DNA of 64,000 nucleotides from DAOUJH01 sp965248955. Its GTDB lineage: Bacteria; Chloroflexota; Dehalococcoidia; Lucifugimonadales; QGNO01. A program made the position numbers and the translations under genes. Positions 53,363 to 62,753 of this stretch are shown piece by piece. The first letter of the stretch is position 1. Each line of letters opens with the position of its first letter. Below the pieces are notes generated by a model, which did not search any database, was not told where the DNA came from, and was given only the letters and a program-made list of their open reading frames with translations. The stretch is taken from positions 1,054,001-1,118,000 of the forward strand of contig OZ252212.1 in assembly GCA_965248955.1 (NCBI GenBank), written 5' to 3'.

Positions 53363-56300
53363 GAATTACCAGTTCTACCTCTTTAGGCTGCTTCACCTTT
53401 TGCGTCTCCAGCACTTTGCGATAAGCTACGGGCATAACCTTGACGAACTTGGCGATCATGCCCTTCCAGTTATCCAGCACCATCCGCCCCTTGGTGCTCC
53501 CTGTGTACTCCTGGTGCCATTCAATCATCTGTCGCAATGCTAGCTGATCCGCCGGATCATCCACCTGCTCCAGCACAACCATTTCCGTATTGCATTTATC
53601 GGTGAACTCGCCGTCTTCGTCCAGAACAAAGGCTATGCCGCCGCTCATTCCCGCGGCGAAGTTTCGACCCGTCCGACCAAGCACCACCACCATGCCGCCG
53701 GTCATATATTCACAGCCATGGTCGCCGATACCCTCTACCACGGAATAAGCGGCGCTGTTGCGCACGGCGAACCGCTCACCAGCCATGCCGCGTATAAAGG
53801 CGCGTCCTCCCGTGGCACCGTAGAGTGCCACGTTACCGATGATGACGTTGTCTTCAGCCACAAAGGTGGAACCCTCCGGTGCATACACTACGAGCCGGCC
53901 GCCGGACATCCCCTTGCCAAAGTAGTCGTTTGCATCACCCTCCAGCGTCAGGGCAACTCCCTTGGCCAGAAATGCGCCGAAGCTCTGCCCCGCCGAACCC
54001 TGCAGGCGGAAATGCATGCTACCCTCAGGCAGACCATCCTCTCCGTAACGTTTGGCCACCTCTCCGCTGAGCATGGTCCCCACCGTACGGTTGTAGTTAT
54101 GGATTGGCAACGTGGCCTTTACCGGCCCGTTTCCATGAAGAGCACTCTGCGCCAGGCGGAGCAGTTCTTTGTCAAGAGCTTTGTCCAGGCCATGATCCTG
54201 CACCTCGCGGCAATAAGTCGCCACCCTGTCCGATGCTTCAGGACGGTGAAGAAGCTGGCTAAAATCCAGGCCTTTTGCCTTCCAGTGGTCTATGGCCTTC
54301 TTGCTGTCCAACCTGTCAACGCGGCCCACCATCTCATCGACTGTGCGGAACCCCATCTTCGCCATAATCTCTCGTAGCTGCTCTGCCACCATGAAGAAGT
54401 AGTTGATCACAGCCTCCGGCTGGCCGTCGAAATGCTTGCGCAGCTCGGGGTCTTGGGTGGCAATGCCCACCGAGCACGCGTTCAGGTGGCACTTGCGCAG
54501 CATAATGCAGCCCAGCGCTATCAAAGGAGCGGTGGAAAAGCCAAACTCCTCCGCACCTAATAGACAGGCGATAGCCACGTCACGCCCGGTCTTCAGTTGT
54601 CCGTCCGTTTGCACCACTATGCGGCCTCGCAAGTCGTTTTGCACCAGCACCTGCTGCGTTTCAGCAATGCCAAGCTCCCAGGGCAGCCCGGCATGTTTGA
54701 CGGACGATTCGGGCGATGCACCCGTGCCGCCACTGTCTCCGCTGATCAGCACAACATCGGCGTGGCCCTTGGAAACTCCGGCGGCGACGGTGCCAACGCC
54801 TACCTCGGCCACAAGCTTGACGTGGATCCGTGCCTCAGGATTCACGTTCTTCAGGTCATGAATGAGCTGCGCCAGGTCTTCAATCGAGTAGATATCGTGG
54901 TGCGGCGGCGGCGATATCAGCTCCACTCCAGGCGTGGTCCGCCTCACCCACCCTATATAATCATCGACTTTATGGCCGGGGAGTTGACCTCCCTCTCCAG
55001 GCTTAGAACCCTGCGCCATTTTGATCTGCAAGTCGGTAGCGTTCACCAAATAGTTGGTGGTAACGCCAAACCGCCCGGAAGCCACCTGCTTGACAGCGCT
55101 GCTCCGCGAGTCGCCGTTGGAATCGGGAGTAAAGCGGCGGTAATCTTCTCCGCCCTCACCGGTATTGCTCTTGGCGTCTATACGGTTCATAGCTATGGCC
55201 AGGGTCTCGTGGGCCTCCCTACTGATAGCACCCAGAGAGATGGCTCCCGTGGCAAAGCGCTTCACTATCCGACTGGCAGGCTCCACCTCATCCAGGGATA
55301 GCGGCTCTTCCGCCATCCTGAACTCCAGGAGCCCCCGCAGCGTGCACAACCGTTTTTCGTATTCGTCGGCCAATTCAGCAAACCGCCTGTACACACTGGC
55401 GTCGGCTGTCTTGGCGGCGTGCTGCAACAAGGCAATAGCGTTAGGATTCCACATGTGAAACTCGCCGTCCCGTCGCCACTGATAGACGCCGCCCACCTCC
55501 AAGTCCAGCACGGCAGCCAATCTTGATTCGCCGTATGTTCTGCAATGCCGGCTCAGGCTCTCCTCTTCGATGACATCTATACCAATCCCGCTGATACGGG
55601 ACGGCGTCCAGGTGAAGTATTTGTCTATGGTCTCTTGATTCAAGCCCACCGCCTCAAAGATCTGGGCGCCCCTGTAGCTTTGTATTGTGGAAATGCCCAT
55701 CTTGGAAGCAACTTTGAGCAGGCCTTTGTGCACCGCTTTGATGAAGTTCTTCTGGACCGTATCGTAATCCAATCCTTCAGGAAGCAGGTCCCCCTGTCCT
55801 ACCATGTCAGCCAGCGATTCAAAGGCCAAGTAGGGGTTCACGGCTCCCGCCCCGTAGCCGATGAGCAGGGCAAAATGCTGCACTTCCCGTGGCTCACCCG
55901 ACTCCACAACGAGGCCAACCTTCATACGCAGCCCCTCCCTTATCAGGTGATGATGCACCGCGGAGGTTGCCAGTAAGCTGGGTATGGGAACGTGCTTGGC
56001 GTCCACGCCTCTATCCGACAGCACCAGAATGGTATGCCCCGACTTTACCGCCTGGGATGCCTCTCTAAGCAGCTCCTCCAGGGCCCTCTCCATGGCTCCC
56101 GGCCCTTCGTCGGCGTTGAACAGGGCCGGCAGGGTCTTCGTTTTGAGATAAGGGATCTGGTTTTGCCTTATTCGCTTTAGCTCTTCATTGGTTATCACCG
56201 GGTGGGGCAGCTTCAGTTGACGGGCCTGTTCAGGCGTTTCTTCAAGGAGATTGCCTTCAGAGCCAAGCCATATCTCCAGAGAAGTGACTATCTCTTCGCG

Positions 56301-57890
56301 TATCGCGTCCAACGGTGGGTTGGTCACTTGGGCAAATAGCTGCTTGAAGTAGTTGAACAGCAGCTGCGGCCTGTCAGAAAGCACAGCCAGCGGCGTATCG
56401 TTGCCCATGGAGCCTACAGGCTCCGACCCCGTCTCAGACATAGGCTGGACCAGCATTCTGAGCTCTTCCAGGGTGTAGCCAAACGCCGCCTGTCTTTCCA
56501 CCATTGATGAGCGTTCCACGGGCGGCTCCATTGTCTCTTCAGGCAGGTCCTCAAGCCGTACCATGTTTTCCCTGGTCCATTCACCATACGGCTGCCTTGT
56601 AGCGACCTCCGACTTGATCTCCTCATCGTCTATGATCCGTCCCTGCTCCGTGTCCAAGAGGAACATCCGGCCCGGTCGCAGGCGCCCCTTGTACTGCACG
56701 TTTTCCGGCGACACCTCCAGCACGCCTGTTTCGGACGCCATGATCAGCAGATTGTCCTTGGTCACGGTGTAGCGGAAAGGCCGCAGGCCGTTGCGGTCCA
56801 GATTGGCGCCTATCCTTGTTCCATCGGTGAAAGCTATGAGCGCAGGGCCGTCCCACGGTTCAATCAGGTTGGCATGGTACTCGTAAAAAGACCGCTTTTC
56901 CGCTGAAATGAACTTGTTCCCGTTCCATGCCTCTGGAATCATCATCATCATGGCATGAGACAGAGTTCTGCCGCCCAGCACCAGCATCTCGAAAGCATTA
57001 TCGAAGCTGGCCGTATCGCTAGCGCGGGGTGTAATAATTGGGAATAGCTTCTTCACGTCATCACCAAACATGGGTGACGACAACAGGGCCTCGCGGGCCG
57101 TCATCCAGTTACTGTTGCCCCTCAGCGTGTTGATCTCTCCATTGTGCGATATGTAGCGGTACGGATGCGCCAGCTTCCATGAGCCCAGCGTGTTTGTGCT
57201 GAACCTGGAATGCACCATGGCAAAACCGGATTCCATTTGGGGGTTCTTCAGATCCGGGTAGAAGTGCTCTACTTGCGTGCCTGTGAGCAGTCCCTTGTAA
57301 ACCACCGTGTTGGAGGAGAGACTGGAGATGTAGAAGGCATCCGCTCCCTTCATCCCGGAAGCAGCCACCGCGTTCTCTATCACTTTGCGTATGACGTATA
57401 GCTTCCGTTCCAAGGAGGCCTGATCAAGCACGTTGGAGCCCCGCCCCACAAAGAACTGCCGTATGACGGGCCGTACCGCCCTGGCCGTCTTGCCAATACG
57501 GCTTTCATCCACAGGGACGTCCCGCCATCCCAGGAACCGCTGGCCTTCCGCCTGAACCACGCCTTCTATGATCTCCTCGCAGCGCGCCCTCTCCGCCTGG
57601 TCTTGCGGCAAGAACGCCATTCCCACCCCGTACTCACCCCGCTGCGGAAGGTCTACTCCACTCTCATGGACAAAGAATGCGTGCGGAGTCTGGAGAAGTA
57701 TTCCCGCCCCATCGCCCGTATCCGGGTCGCTGCCCTGGGCGCCGCGGTGCGCCAAATGTCGCAGCAAGTCAATGCCCCAATCGACAATCTGGTGCGACTT
57801 GCGGCCCTTTATATCGGCGACGACACCCACGCCGCAGGCGTCGTGCTCGAACTCGGGGCGGTACAGTCCTCTCGGCATGTCTTCTTTCAT
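53355..57890 (-). CDS. gltB: Glutamate synthase large subunit
   Basis: A 1511-residue GltB. The N-terminal class II amidotransferase nucleophile is Cys19 (FEHDACGVGV), exposed after removal of a short propeptide. Later come the FMN domain, the 3Fe-4S cysteines (CIMLRKCHLNAC) and the C-terminal beta-helix. The ATG at 57890 has GAGGA eight bases upstream; the frame is open 25 codons earlier but without support. It lies 11 bases after glnA. Confidence 0.95.
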   Translation of the reverse strand: MKEDMPRGLYRPEFEHDACGVGVVADIKGRKSHQIVDWGIDLLRHLAHRGAQGSDPDTGDGAGILLQTPHAFFVHESGVDLPQRGEYGVGMAFLPQDQAERARCEEIIEGVVQAEGQRFLGWRDVPVDESRIGKTARAVRPVIRQFFVGRGSNVLDQASLERKLYVIRKVIENAVAASGMKGADAFYISSLSSNTVVYKGLLTGTQVEHFYPDLKNPQMESGFAMVHSRFSTNTLGSWKLAHPYRYISHNGEINTLRGNSNWMTAREALLSSPMFGDDVKKLFPIITPRASDTASFDNAFEMLVLGGRTLSHAMMMMIPEAWNGNKFISAEKRSFYEYHANLIEPWDGPALIAFTDGTRIGANLDRNGLRPFRYTVTKDNLLIMASETGVLEVSPENVQYKGRLRPGRMFLLDTEQGRIIDDEEIKSEVATRQPYGEWTRENMVRLEDLPEETMEPPVERSSMVERQAAFGYTLEELRMLVQPMSETGSEPVGSMGNDTPLAVLSDRPQLLFNYFKQLFAQVTNPPLDAIREEIVTSLEIWLGSEGNLLEETPEQARQLKLPHPVITNEELKRIRQNQIPYLKTKTLPALFNADEGPGAMERALEELLREASQAVKSGHTILVLSDRGVDAKHVPIPSLLATSAVHHHLIREGLRMKVGLVVESGEPREVQHFALLIGYGAGAVNPYLAFESLADMVGQGDLLPEGLDYDTVQKNFIKAVHKGLLKVASKMGISTIQSYRGAQIFEAVGLNQETIDKYFTWTPSRISGIGIDVIEEESLSRHCRTYGESRLAAVLDLEVGGVYQWRRDGEFHMWNPNAIALLQHAAKTADASVYRRFAELADEYEKRLCTLRGLLEFRMAEEPLSLDEVEPASRIVKRFATGAISLGAISREAHETLAIAMNRIDAKSNTGEGGEDYRRFTPDSNGDSRSSAVKQVASGRFGVTTNYLVNATDLQIKMAQGSKPGEGGQLPGHKVDDYIGWVRRTTPGVELISPPPHHDIYSIEDLAQLIHDLKNVNPEARIHVKLVAEVGVGTVAAGVSKGHADVVLISGDSGGTGASPESSVKHAGLPWELGIAETQQVLVQNDLRGRIVVQTDGQLKTGRDVAIACLLGAEEFGFSTAPLIALGCIMLRKCHLNACSVGIATQDPELRKHFDGQPEAVINYFFMVAEQLREIMAKMGFRTVDEMVGRVDRLDSKKAIDHWKAKGLDFSQLLHRPEASDRVATYCREVQDHGLDKALDKELLRLAQSALHGNGPVKATLPIHNYNRTVGTMLSGEVAKRYGEDGLPEGSMHFRLQGSAGQSFGAFLAKGVALTLEGDANDYFGKGMSGGRLVVYAPEGSTFVAEDNVIIGNVALYGATGGRAFIRGMAGERFAVRNSAAYSVVEGIGDHGCEYMTGGMVVVLGRTGRNFAAGMSGGIAFVLDEDGEFTDKCNTEMVVLEQVDDPADQLALRQMIEWHQEYTGSTKGRMVLDNWKGMIAKFVKVMPVAYRKVLETQKVKQPKEVELVIHG

Positions 57891-57901
57891 CAAAGTGTTC
57901 C

Positions 57902-59251
57902 TCAAAGTACCGGCAGATAGCGCTTGAGCTCGTAGTCTGTGACGTGGGTACGATAGCTGTCCCACTCGATCTTCTTGTTCTTGATGAAGCTATTGAAAAC
58001 GTGCTCACCGAGGGCGCGTTTCACCAATTGGCTCTGCTCAGCATAGCTGATTGCTTCAAAGAGGCTTTCAGGCAGTGTCTCCACGCCCCTGGCCTTTCTC
58101 TCTTCTTCCGACATCTGGTAAACGTTAGCTTCTACAGGGTCAGGAACCGGATATTCCTTCTCAACGCCCTCCAACCCGGCGGATAGGAGTACGCTGAATG
58201 CCAGGTATGGGTTACAGGCAGGGTCCGGAGCTCGGTATTCAACGCGCACCGATTCTTCCTTTCCTTCACGGAAGGCGGGAATACGTATCAGGTCTGACCG
58301 GTTGATCCTGGCCCAAGAGATGTAGACAGGTGCTTCATAGCCTGGCACCAGCCTTTTGTACGAGTTCACCCACTGATTGGTTACCGCCGTTATCTCTTGG
58401 GCATGCTTCATGAGACCAGCGACGAAACAGCGCGCCAGCCGCGACAGTTTGTAGGAGTCATTCTTTTCAAAGAAGACGTTGCTGTCCCCCTGAAACAGTG
58501 ACATATTTACGTGCATGCCGTTGCCGTTCATGCTGGCCACTGGCTTGGGCATGAAGGTGGCGTAAAACCCGTATCTTATAGCCACCTCCTTTACTGCCAG
58601 GCGGTACGTCATCACGGTATCGGCCATGGTCAAGGCGTCCGTGAATCTCAAGTCTATCTCATGCTGGCTGGGCGCCACCTCGTGGTGGCTGTACTCCACT
58701 GGTATCCCCATCTCCTCCAGCATGAGGACAGTATCGCGTCTCAGCTCGGTGGATATGTCTTGCGGGGTCTGGTCAAAGTAACCACCGGCATCCAGGGGCT
58801 CGGTGCCGTCCGCGCTCTTGAAGTAGAAGTGCTCCAGCTCAGGTCCAACGTAGAATGTGTAGCCGAGGTTGCTTGCCCGCTCCAGATTACGCTTCAGCAC
58901 CGTCCTGGAATCGCCCTCGAAAGCCATGCCGTCAGGGGTCAGGATGTCGCAAAACATGCGTCCTACCGCGTTCTGTTTGGGCCGCCAGGGGAGGATGCGA
59001 AAGGTGGTGGGATCGGGCATTGCCACCATATCGCTCTCATCAATGCGGGCGAAGTCTTCAATGGATGAACCATCAAATCCCATACCTTTGTCAAAAGCGT
59101 TCTCCAGTTCCGCCACATTCAGAGCAAACCCTTTGAGATTCCCCAGGATGTCCGTGAACCAGAGACGAACAAACCGCACGTCATTGTCTCTAACCGTGCG
59201 GAGTGTGTATTCAATAGCTTCTTCGCGATCTTGTTGCATAAGAAGAGACAC
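57902..59251 (-). CDS. glnA: Glutamine synthetase, type I-alpha
   Basis: A 449-residue GS I, first enzyme of GS-GOGAT. ATP and metal motifs are MGFDGSSIEDF and the NGNGMHVN-type loop (NGNGMHVNMSL). It has no adenylylation tyrosine region, as in GS I-alpha of Bacillus and Thermotoga, so control is expected by feedback and regulator rather than by AMP transfer. The start is GTG 59251 or ATG 59239; neither has a clear ribosome site. First gene of the operon with gltB and gltD. Confidence 0.93.
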   Translation of the reverse strand: MSLLMQQDREEAIEYTLRTVRDNDVRFVRLWFTDILGNLKGFALNVAELENAFDKGMGFDGSSIEDFARIDESDMVAMPDPTTFRILPWRPKQNAVGRMFCDILTPDGMAFEGDSRTVLKRNLERASNLGYTFYVGPELEHFYFKSADGTEPLDAGGYFDQTPQDISTELRRDTVLMLEEMGIPVEYSHHEVAPSQHEIDLRFTDALTMADTVMTYRLAVKEVAIRYGFYATFMPKPVASMNGNGMHVNMSLFQGDSNVFFEKNDSYKLSRLARCFVAGLMKHAQEITAVTNQWVNSYKRLVPGYEAPVYISWARINRSDLIRIPAFREGKEESVRVEYRAPDPACNPYLAFSVLLSAGLEGVEKEYPVPDPVEANVYQMSEEERKARGVETLPESLFEAISYAEQSQLVKRALGEHVFNSFIKNKKIEWDSYRTHVTDYELKRYLPVL

Positions 59252-59461
59252 GTTTAATCCGATTGTGAATTCTTGGTCAAATACATTGTGATTACTTTTT
59301 CAATCAGGTGAGCCCGTTGCACCGACTATACGCCTCTTTTGACTGAAATGATGGACGGGATGTTAACTGTTTGTTACAAAAAGCAGGATGCATGGAGGGA
59401 ATCAAGGCGGCGTTTGCTTGAAAAACAAGGCAATGCCCAAGGGCTGTGGCTTCTTACCTTG

Positions 59462-60142
59462 CTACCCTTCACCAAGCAACGCGGCCTCTCTTCTGAAGCG
59501 GTAGCCCACGTTGCGCACTGTCTCTATCAGGTCTTGACCAGCATCTTCCAGTTTGCTGCGCAGCCTCCGTATGTGCACGTCCACCGTCCGCGACCCCTCG
59601 TAATAGTCGTACTGCCAGACCTCGCTGAGCAGCGTTTCACGAGTGAACACCCGGCCCGGACTGGCCGCAAGCAGTGAGAGGAGCTGGTACTCTTTGAACG
59701 TGAGCAGCACCCTGTTTCCACGGTGGAACACCTCATAGCGGGCCAGGTCTATGTACAGGTCTCCCCTTCTGAGCGATTCTTCGCTTCTTGCTGGCCCGGT
59801 TTGATTGAGGCGAATCAGCGTTTGCCTGATCCTAGCACTCACTTCACCTGGCGACGGCGGCAAGAGGAAGAAATCACTGGCCTGTGAAGCATCGTACTTA
59901 CCGACAAGCTCTCTGGGTAGGGCACAGATGAGTGCCACATCCAGCCTGCTGCACTGCTCGGCCAGAGTATCCACCTCACCCAAGCCCGATGCGCTTAGGT
60001 CCAGCAGAACTGCATCTACTTGGCCAGTCCTACTATCCAGGCTGGAAACGACGGCGTAACCCACCCCCTCCCTGAAGAGGGTATCCAGCAAGCCTCTGTC
60101 GGCGTCACTCCTAGTCGCTAGCACACGGACTTCGTACGTCAC
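59462..60142 (-). CDS. Atypical OmpR-type response regulator (GlnR-like)
   Basis: A 226-residue regulator. The receiver domain keeps the central Asp48 (LLDLS) but lacks the usual acidic pair, the Thr/Ser switch and the invariant Lys (FFLLPP replaces YLVKPF). The C-terminal winged helix is intact (TFKEYQLLSLLAASPGRV, VRNVGYRFR). This matches the atypical receiver of actinobacterial GlnR. The GTG at 60142 overlaps the cysM stop (GTGA), so it is translationally coupled. glnA starts 210 bases downstream on the same strand. Confidence 0.82.
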   Translation of the reverse strand: MTYEVRVLATRSDADRGLLDTLFREGVGYAVVSSLDSRTGQVDAVLLDLSASGLGEVDTLAEQCSRLDVALICALPRELVGKYDASQASDFFLLPPSPGEVSARIRQTLIRLNQTGPARSEESLRRGDLYIDLARYEVFHRGNRVLLTFKEYQLLSLLAASPGRVFTRETLLSEVWQYDYYEGSRTVDVHIRRLRSKLEDAGQDLIETVRNVGYRFRREAALLGEG

Positions 60143-61128
60143 CACCACACCTTCCCTTCCACCTCCATCCTCAGATCGGCGTACTCTTTGGTCCAGAGCC
60201 CGGTGCTCAGGTACTTCCACCCACCGTCCGCCAGCAGGCAGACGATGTCTGCCTCGTCCAGTCTGCTGGCTACCTTCAGTGCGGCGGCAATGACCGCCCC
60301 CGAGGAGATGCCGGCAAACACACCTTCGCCATGGAGAAGCTCTTTGGTCATCTTGAACGCCTCATCGCCGGGCACCAGAATGCGAGCGTCCAGCAGCGAT
60401 TCATCAAGAATCGGCGGAATGAACCCTTCTTCCAAGCTGCGCAGCCCTTGAATAGCATCGTTCGGTTCAGGGACCGCCGCTACCACCTTGATATCTTCGT
60501 TGTGCTCTTTGAGCCGGCGTCCCGTGCCGGTCAGCGTGCCCCCGGTGCCCAGGCCAGCCACGAACATATCCACGTTGGGCAGGGAATCCGTTATCTCCTT
60601 GCCCGTACCTTCATAGTGGGCTTGAGTATTGGCCTTGTTTCCGTATTGATACGGCATGAAGTACCGGTCGTCTTCCTCGGCCATCTTGCGGGCTACCGGG
60701 ATAGACCCGTTGGTGCCCAGGCTTCCGTCCGAGAAGTGGATCTTCACTCCGAACGCCTCCAAAAGCTGTACGCGCTCCTGGCTCACGTTCTCCGGCATCA
60801 CTACCTCTACACCATACCCCTTCACCGCACCTATCATAGCCAGTGCAATGCCCGTATTGCCGCTGGTGGGCTCCAGTATCACCTTATCTGGCGTGAGCAC
60901 GCCTTCGGCCTCTGCTTGCTCCACCATGGTCAGGGCAATCCTATCCTTTACGCTGCCCGTGGGGTTGGCGCCTTCCAGCTTGGCAAACAGGCGTATGTCA
61001 GGCTTGGGTGAAAGGTGCGGCAACTCCACCAGCGGCGTATTGCCTATGGCGGCTAATATCCCGCTCCGGCTTTCCGCCTTAGAACTGACCTCTTGAAGCT
61101 TGTTTTCCCTGGTTATCCTGGTCCGCAT
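60139..61128 (-). CDS. cysM: Cysteine synthase, CysM-type (sulfur-carrier dependent)
   Basis: A 329-residue PLP enzyme of the cysteine synthase family. The PLP lysine is Lys61 (NPTGSVKDR), and PTSGNTG and GTGGT form the phosphate and serine sites. It resembles mycobacterial CysM more than ordinary CysK in segments such as PYQYGNKANTQAHY, MPENVSQERVQLLE and ADGGWKYLST, which suggests use of O-phosphoserine and a CysO thiocarboxylate. Preceded by moeB with a 24-base gap. Confidence 0.85.
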   Translation of the reverse strand: MRTRITRENKLQEVSSKAESRSGILAAIGNTPLVELPHLSPKPDIRLFAKLEGANPTGSVKDRIALTMVEQAEAEGVLTPDKVILEPTSGNTGIALAMIGAVKGYGVEVVMPENVSQERVQLLEAFGVKIHFSDGSLGTNGSIPVARKMAEEDDRYFMPYQYGNKANTQAHYEGTGKEITDSLPNVDMFVAGLGTGGTLTGTGRRLKEHNEDIKVVAAVPEPNDAIQGLRSLEEGFIPPILDESLLDARILVPGDEAFKMTKELLHGEGVFAGISSGAVIAAALKVASRLDEADIVCLLADGGWKYLSTGLWTKEYADLRMEVEGKVWW

Positions 61129-61152
61129 AGCAGGCCGCCGTCAGCTACAGGC

Positions 61153-61998
61153 CTAATTGGCGGGCGCGGCCTCCTGTAGGTGCGGTATGCCGCAGAACTG
61201 CTCGTAGTCAATGAGTTCGGTTACCGTCGGTTTGTCGCCGCAGACTGGGCACTCTCTGTTGCGGGGCACCCTCACTGTGCGGAAGTTCATATCCAGCGCG
61301 TCGAACAGGAGCAGCCTCCCCGTCAAGGTCTCGCCTAGACCCAAGACCAGCTTTATAGTCTCTACCGCCTGAATGGAGCCGATGATCCCCGGCAACACGC
61401 CAAGCACCCCGGCTTCGGCGCAGCTCGGCACCATTCCCGGGGGAGGAGGCGTTGGGTACAAGCAACGGTAGCAACCGTAGCCAGGCACAAACGTCGATGC
61501 CTGCCCTTCGAATAGGAAGATGCTGCCGTGTACGCACGGCTTCCCCAGCATCACTGATGCGTCGTTGACCAGGTATCGCGTGGGGAAGTTGTCGCTACCG
61601 TCTACAATGATGTCGTAATTCGCAAGCACGTCCAGCGCATTCTCCGAAGAGAGCTGCACGCGGTGCTTTACTACCTTAACGTCCGGATTGAGGCTGTTGA
61701 TCATCTCCTCGGCAGAATCTACCTTCAGCCTGCCTACATCCTTGGTGCGGTGAAGCAGCTGCCTTTGCAGGTTGGTCAGATCAACCTCGTCGAAGTCTAC
61801 AATGCCCAGCGTCCCCACGCCTGCCGCCGCCAGGTATAGGGCAGCAGGCGAACCCAGCCCCCCGGCGCCAATCAGCAATACCTTGGCGTCCAGCAACTTG
61901 CGCTGGCCCTTGCCGCCTATCTGAGGCATGATGATGTGTCTGCTGTAACGTCTTGCCTGTTCCGGCGTAAACACCCTTGCCTCTGTTGTCTGCATCAC
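61153..61998 (-). CDS. moeB: MoeB/ThiF-family sulfur-carrier adenylyltransferase
   Basis: A 281-residue E1-like enzyme. The ATP site GAGGLGSPAALYLAAAG, FDEVDLTNLQRQLLH and zinc CxxC pairs (GCYRCLYP, CPVCGDKP) are present, as is the catalytic cysteine segment. It lacks the C-terminal rhodanese domain of mycobacterial MoeZ. It would adenylate the C-terminal glycine of the CysO-like carrier. The start is GTG 61998 or ATG 61995 after AGGGGGTAGG. It precedes cysM, so the pair acts together. Confidence 0.88.
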   Translation of the reverse strand: MMQTTEARVFTPEQARRYSRHIIMPQIGGKGQRKLLDAKVLLIGAGGLGSPAALYLAAAGVGTLGIVDFDEVDLTNLQRQLLHRTKDVGRLKVDSAEEMINSLNPDVKVVKHRVQLSSENALDVLANYDIIVDGSDNFPTRYLVNDASVMLGKPCVHGSIFLFEGQASTFVPGYGCYRCLYPTPPPPGMVPSCAEAGVLGVLPGIIGSIQAVETIKLVLGLGETLTGRLLLFDALDMNFRTVRVPRNRECPVCGDKPTVTELIDYEQFCGIPHLQEAAPAN

Positions 61999-62078
61999 TG
62001 CCTACCCCCTATAGCAAATTTCGAACTTCAGCTTCTATGCGTCAACCATCTATCCAGATCCATCCCCGTTCAAGACGC

Positions 62079-62130
62079 AAAAAACCCTGAACTCATACGC
62101 TCAGTTGCTAGACCAAACAACGGTTCAGGG
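62079..62130 (-). terminator. Terminator or attenuator between the Rrf2 gene and moeB
   Basis: On the minus strand CCCTGAAC pairs with GTTCAGGG across a 30-base loop that contains a second GTTG/CAAC pairing, and is followed by TTTTTT (62084-62079). The loop is long for a simple terminator, so a structured leader or an attenuator is possible. It lies in the gap just after the Rrf2 gene stop. Confidence 0.45.
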
Positions 62131-62151
62131 CTTCTTTAATACTTGACGAGC

Positions 62152-62589
62152 CTAGATGTAGTACATGCCGCGACTTGCCATCGATTGCTGGCGGCTTGCC
62201 AGGTCGGCAATGGTTGTCGTTCCTAGTACGTTGCGAACCGTCGACTCCACAGTCTGCCAGACTTCACGTTGAGCACAGGCGCCAGAAAGCGTACACTCAG
62301 ATGGATGCTCAATGCACACGAGCGGAGCTCCTGTCCCTTCTAATGTGTCCACCACCATGGCCAGGTTGATTTCACCGGGGTCTCTGGCCAGAGTATGCCC
62401 CCCCTGGGGGCCCCTCCGGCTCCGAATCATACCAAATTTTTGGAGAACCGATAGGACTTGATCGAGATATGACTCTGGTATGTCCTGCCGACCAGCTATT
62501 TCAGCTGTTGGCAATGGCCCGTTTTCGCCGTGCTGAGCTAGCTCCACCAGGGCCCGTACCCCGTAGTCCACCTTCATTGGCACCCTCAT
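62152..62589 (-). CDS. Rrf2-family regulator (IscR-like)
   Basis: A 145-residue Rrf2 protein with an N-terminal winged helix (YGVRALVELAQH, ESYLDQVLSVLQKFGMIRSRRG) and three cysteines in VCIEHPSECTLSGAC (C-x6-C-x5-C), close to the Fe-S ligand pattern of IscR. It probably senses Fe-S or sulfur status. The ATG at 62589 has GGAGGTG eight bases upstream. It lies upstream of moeB and cysM on the same strand and may control them. Confidence 0.88.
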   Translation of the reverse strand: MRVPMKVDYGVRALVELAQHGENGPLPTAEIAGRQDIPESYLDQVLSVLQKFGMIRSRRGPQGGHTLARDPGEINLAMVVDTLEGTGAPLVCIEHPSECTLSGACAQREVWQTVESTVRNVLGTTTIADLASRQQSMASRGMYYI

Positions 62590-62625
62590 CTTGTCCGCAC
62601 CTCCACAGGCTAGCCGTACTGGGGG

Positions 62626-62655
62626 ATTATAGCACGCAATCTTGAAGGGTCGCAA
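62626..62655 (-). promoter_or_regulatory. Promoter of the Rrf2 regulator gene
   Basis: On the minus strand TTGCGA (62655-62650), an 18-base spacer and TATAAT (62631-62626), with a TGC extended -10. It crosses the divergent rplY promoter, so the two may compete. Confidence 0.55.
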
Positions 62656-62670
62656 ATTGAATGGTATAGT
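62642..62670 (+). promoter_or_regulatory. Promoter of rplY
   Basis: TTGAAG (62642-62647), a 17-base spacer and TATAGT (62665-62670). Transcription would start near 62677, about 77 bases upstream of the rplY ATG. Confidence 0.5.
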
Positions 62671-62753
62671 GCCAGCCTTGGGGGATACAACGTGGACATC
62701 CCTGAGGCGCCTGGACAGCGTCTCTAAGCTGTTATAAGGAGACCATTCAATTC

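Noticed and set aside
62079..62130. T-box riboswitch in the moeB leader
   Set aside because: The conserved T-box sequence and antiterminator bulge are not present in the leader.
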